Origin: Sphingomonas sp. M1-B02 | GTDB lineage: Bacteria > Pseudomonadota > Alphaproteobacteria > Sphingomonadales > Sphingomonadaceae | Assembly: GCF_026167525.1 (NCBI RefSeq) | Contig: NZ_CP110679.1 | Location: forward strand, 2,219,501-2,283,500 | Direction: 5' to 3' | DNA: 64,000 nt | In this document: one piece after another, positions 63,940 through 64,000 of the stretch | Position numbering within the stretch: the stretch's first letter is position 1 | Layout of the letters: every line of letters starts with the position of its first letter | Made by a program: the position numbers and the translations under genes | The notes under the pieces: generated by a model | The model's database searches: none | What the model saw: the letters and a program-made list of their open reading frames with translations, nothing else | Told to the model about the DNA's origin: nothing

Positions 63940-64000
63940 TCAATCGTCGTCGAACAATGCGGGTCGCGGCGTCTGGGCGGCGAGCGCGTCGATCCACTGC
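63940..64000 (-). CDS. C-terminal fragment of an unidentified gene (runs off the window)
   Basis: The stop codon is at 63940-63942; the last 19 or so residues read QWIDALAAQTPRPALFDDD. The frame is open to the window edge. It lies 40 nt upstream of rfbC in the same direction, so it is probably part of the polysaccharide operon. Nothing in this short piece identifies the family. Confidence 0.5.
   Translation of the reverse strand, partial: QWIDALAAQTPRPALFDDD

Noticed and set aside
1..64000. tRNA, rRNA, CRISPR, insertion-sequence and prophage signals
   Set aside because: All gaps were read on both strands; none shows a cloverleaf, repeat-spacer array, transposase or integrase, and most gaps are under 200 nt.

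Overview
The window is a contiguous piece of a high-GC alphaproteobacterial chromosome, most likely Sphingomonas or a close sphingomonad. The markers are a SUV3-type RNA helicase followed by an S4-domain protein, a CarD/CdnL regulator next to a 7Fe ferredoxin, a CBP3-like ubiquinol-cytochrome c chaperone coupled to a DUF177 (YceD) protein, a bacterial alpha-2-macroglobulin next to penicillin-binding protein 1C, and an rpmI-rplT-pheS-pheT block without infC. Genes are tightly packed, often with 4-nt ATGA or GTGA overlaps. I see no rRNA, tRNA, CRISPR array, insertion sequence or prophage, so this looks like core chromosome with a few accessory islands.

Layout. 0-5 kb: M20 dipeptidase, the endonuclease PdeM, two GIN-domain (DUF2807) envelope proteins, CarD and FdxA. 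5-12 kb: S4 protein, SUV3-like helicase, M23 endopeptidase and a HerA-like ATPase. 11.6-15.8 kb: a TIGR02186 membrane protein with a TauE/SafE exporter, then an NfrA-like barrel and an NfrB-like glycosyltransferase that carries a frameshift. 16-24 kb: alpha-2-macroglobulin and PBP1C, with a dyad repeat at their junction. 24-26.5 kb: RcnB-like protein, BamE, cytochrome bc1 chaperone and DUF177 protein. 26.5-29.1 kb: a three-gene inositol-phosphate cassette (nucleotidyltransferase, myo-inositol-phosphate synthase, CDP-alcohol transferase). 29.2-33.6 kb: a TetR regulator divergent from a TonB receptor and an MFS transporter, with a perfect operator over the receptor promoter. 33.7-41.9 kb: prfC, an aldose epimerase/SDR/pheT/pheS/GNAT block, then rplT-rpmI. 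42-47.9 kb: AsmA protein, HisN, outer-membrane phospholipase A, a secreted peroxiredoxin and a diguanylate cyclase.

47.9-49.3 kb is the most unusual stretch. Two overlapping genes for tiny membrane proteins (35 and 38 aa) lie behind a near-consensus sigma-54 promoter with paired upstream dyads. They are followed by a general-stress-type SDR gene with a GGAAC-type ECF promoter candidate. 49.4-56.6 kb holds a Raf-inhibitor-like protein, an NADPH-dependent FMN reductase, a receiver/coiled-coil protein, the overlapping operon argH-lptM-lysA-cysG(N)-zntB, and a divergent TlpA lipoprotein. 56.6-64 kb is a surface-polysaccharide locus: two glycosyltransferases on the plus strand converge on rfbC-rfbB-rfbD-rfbA plus a methyltransferase on the minus strand. 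That locus continues past the right edge.

All functions are inferred by reading motifs and order. No database search was run. Start codons were re-chosen where a signal peptide, a Shine-Dalgarno sequence or a 4-nt overlap favours an internal start.
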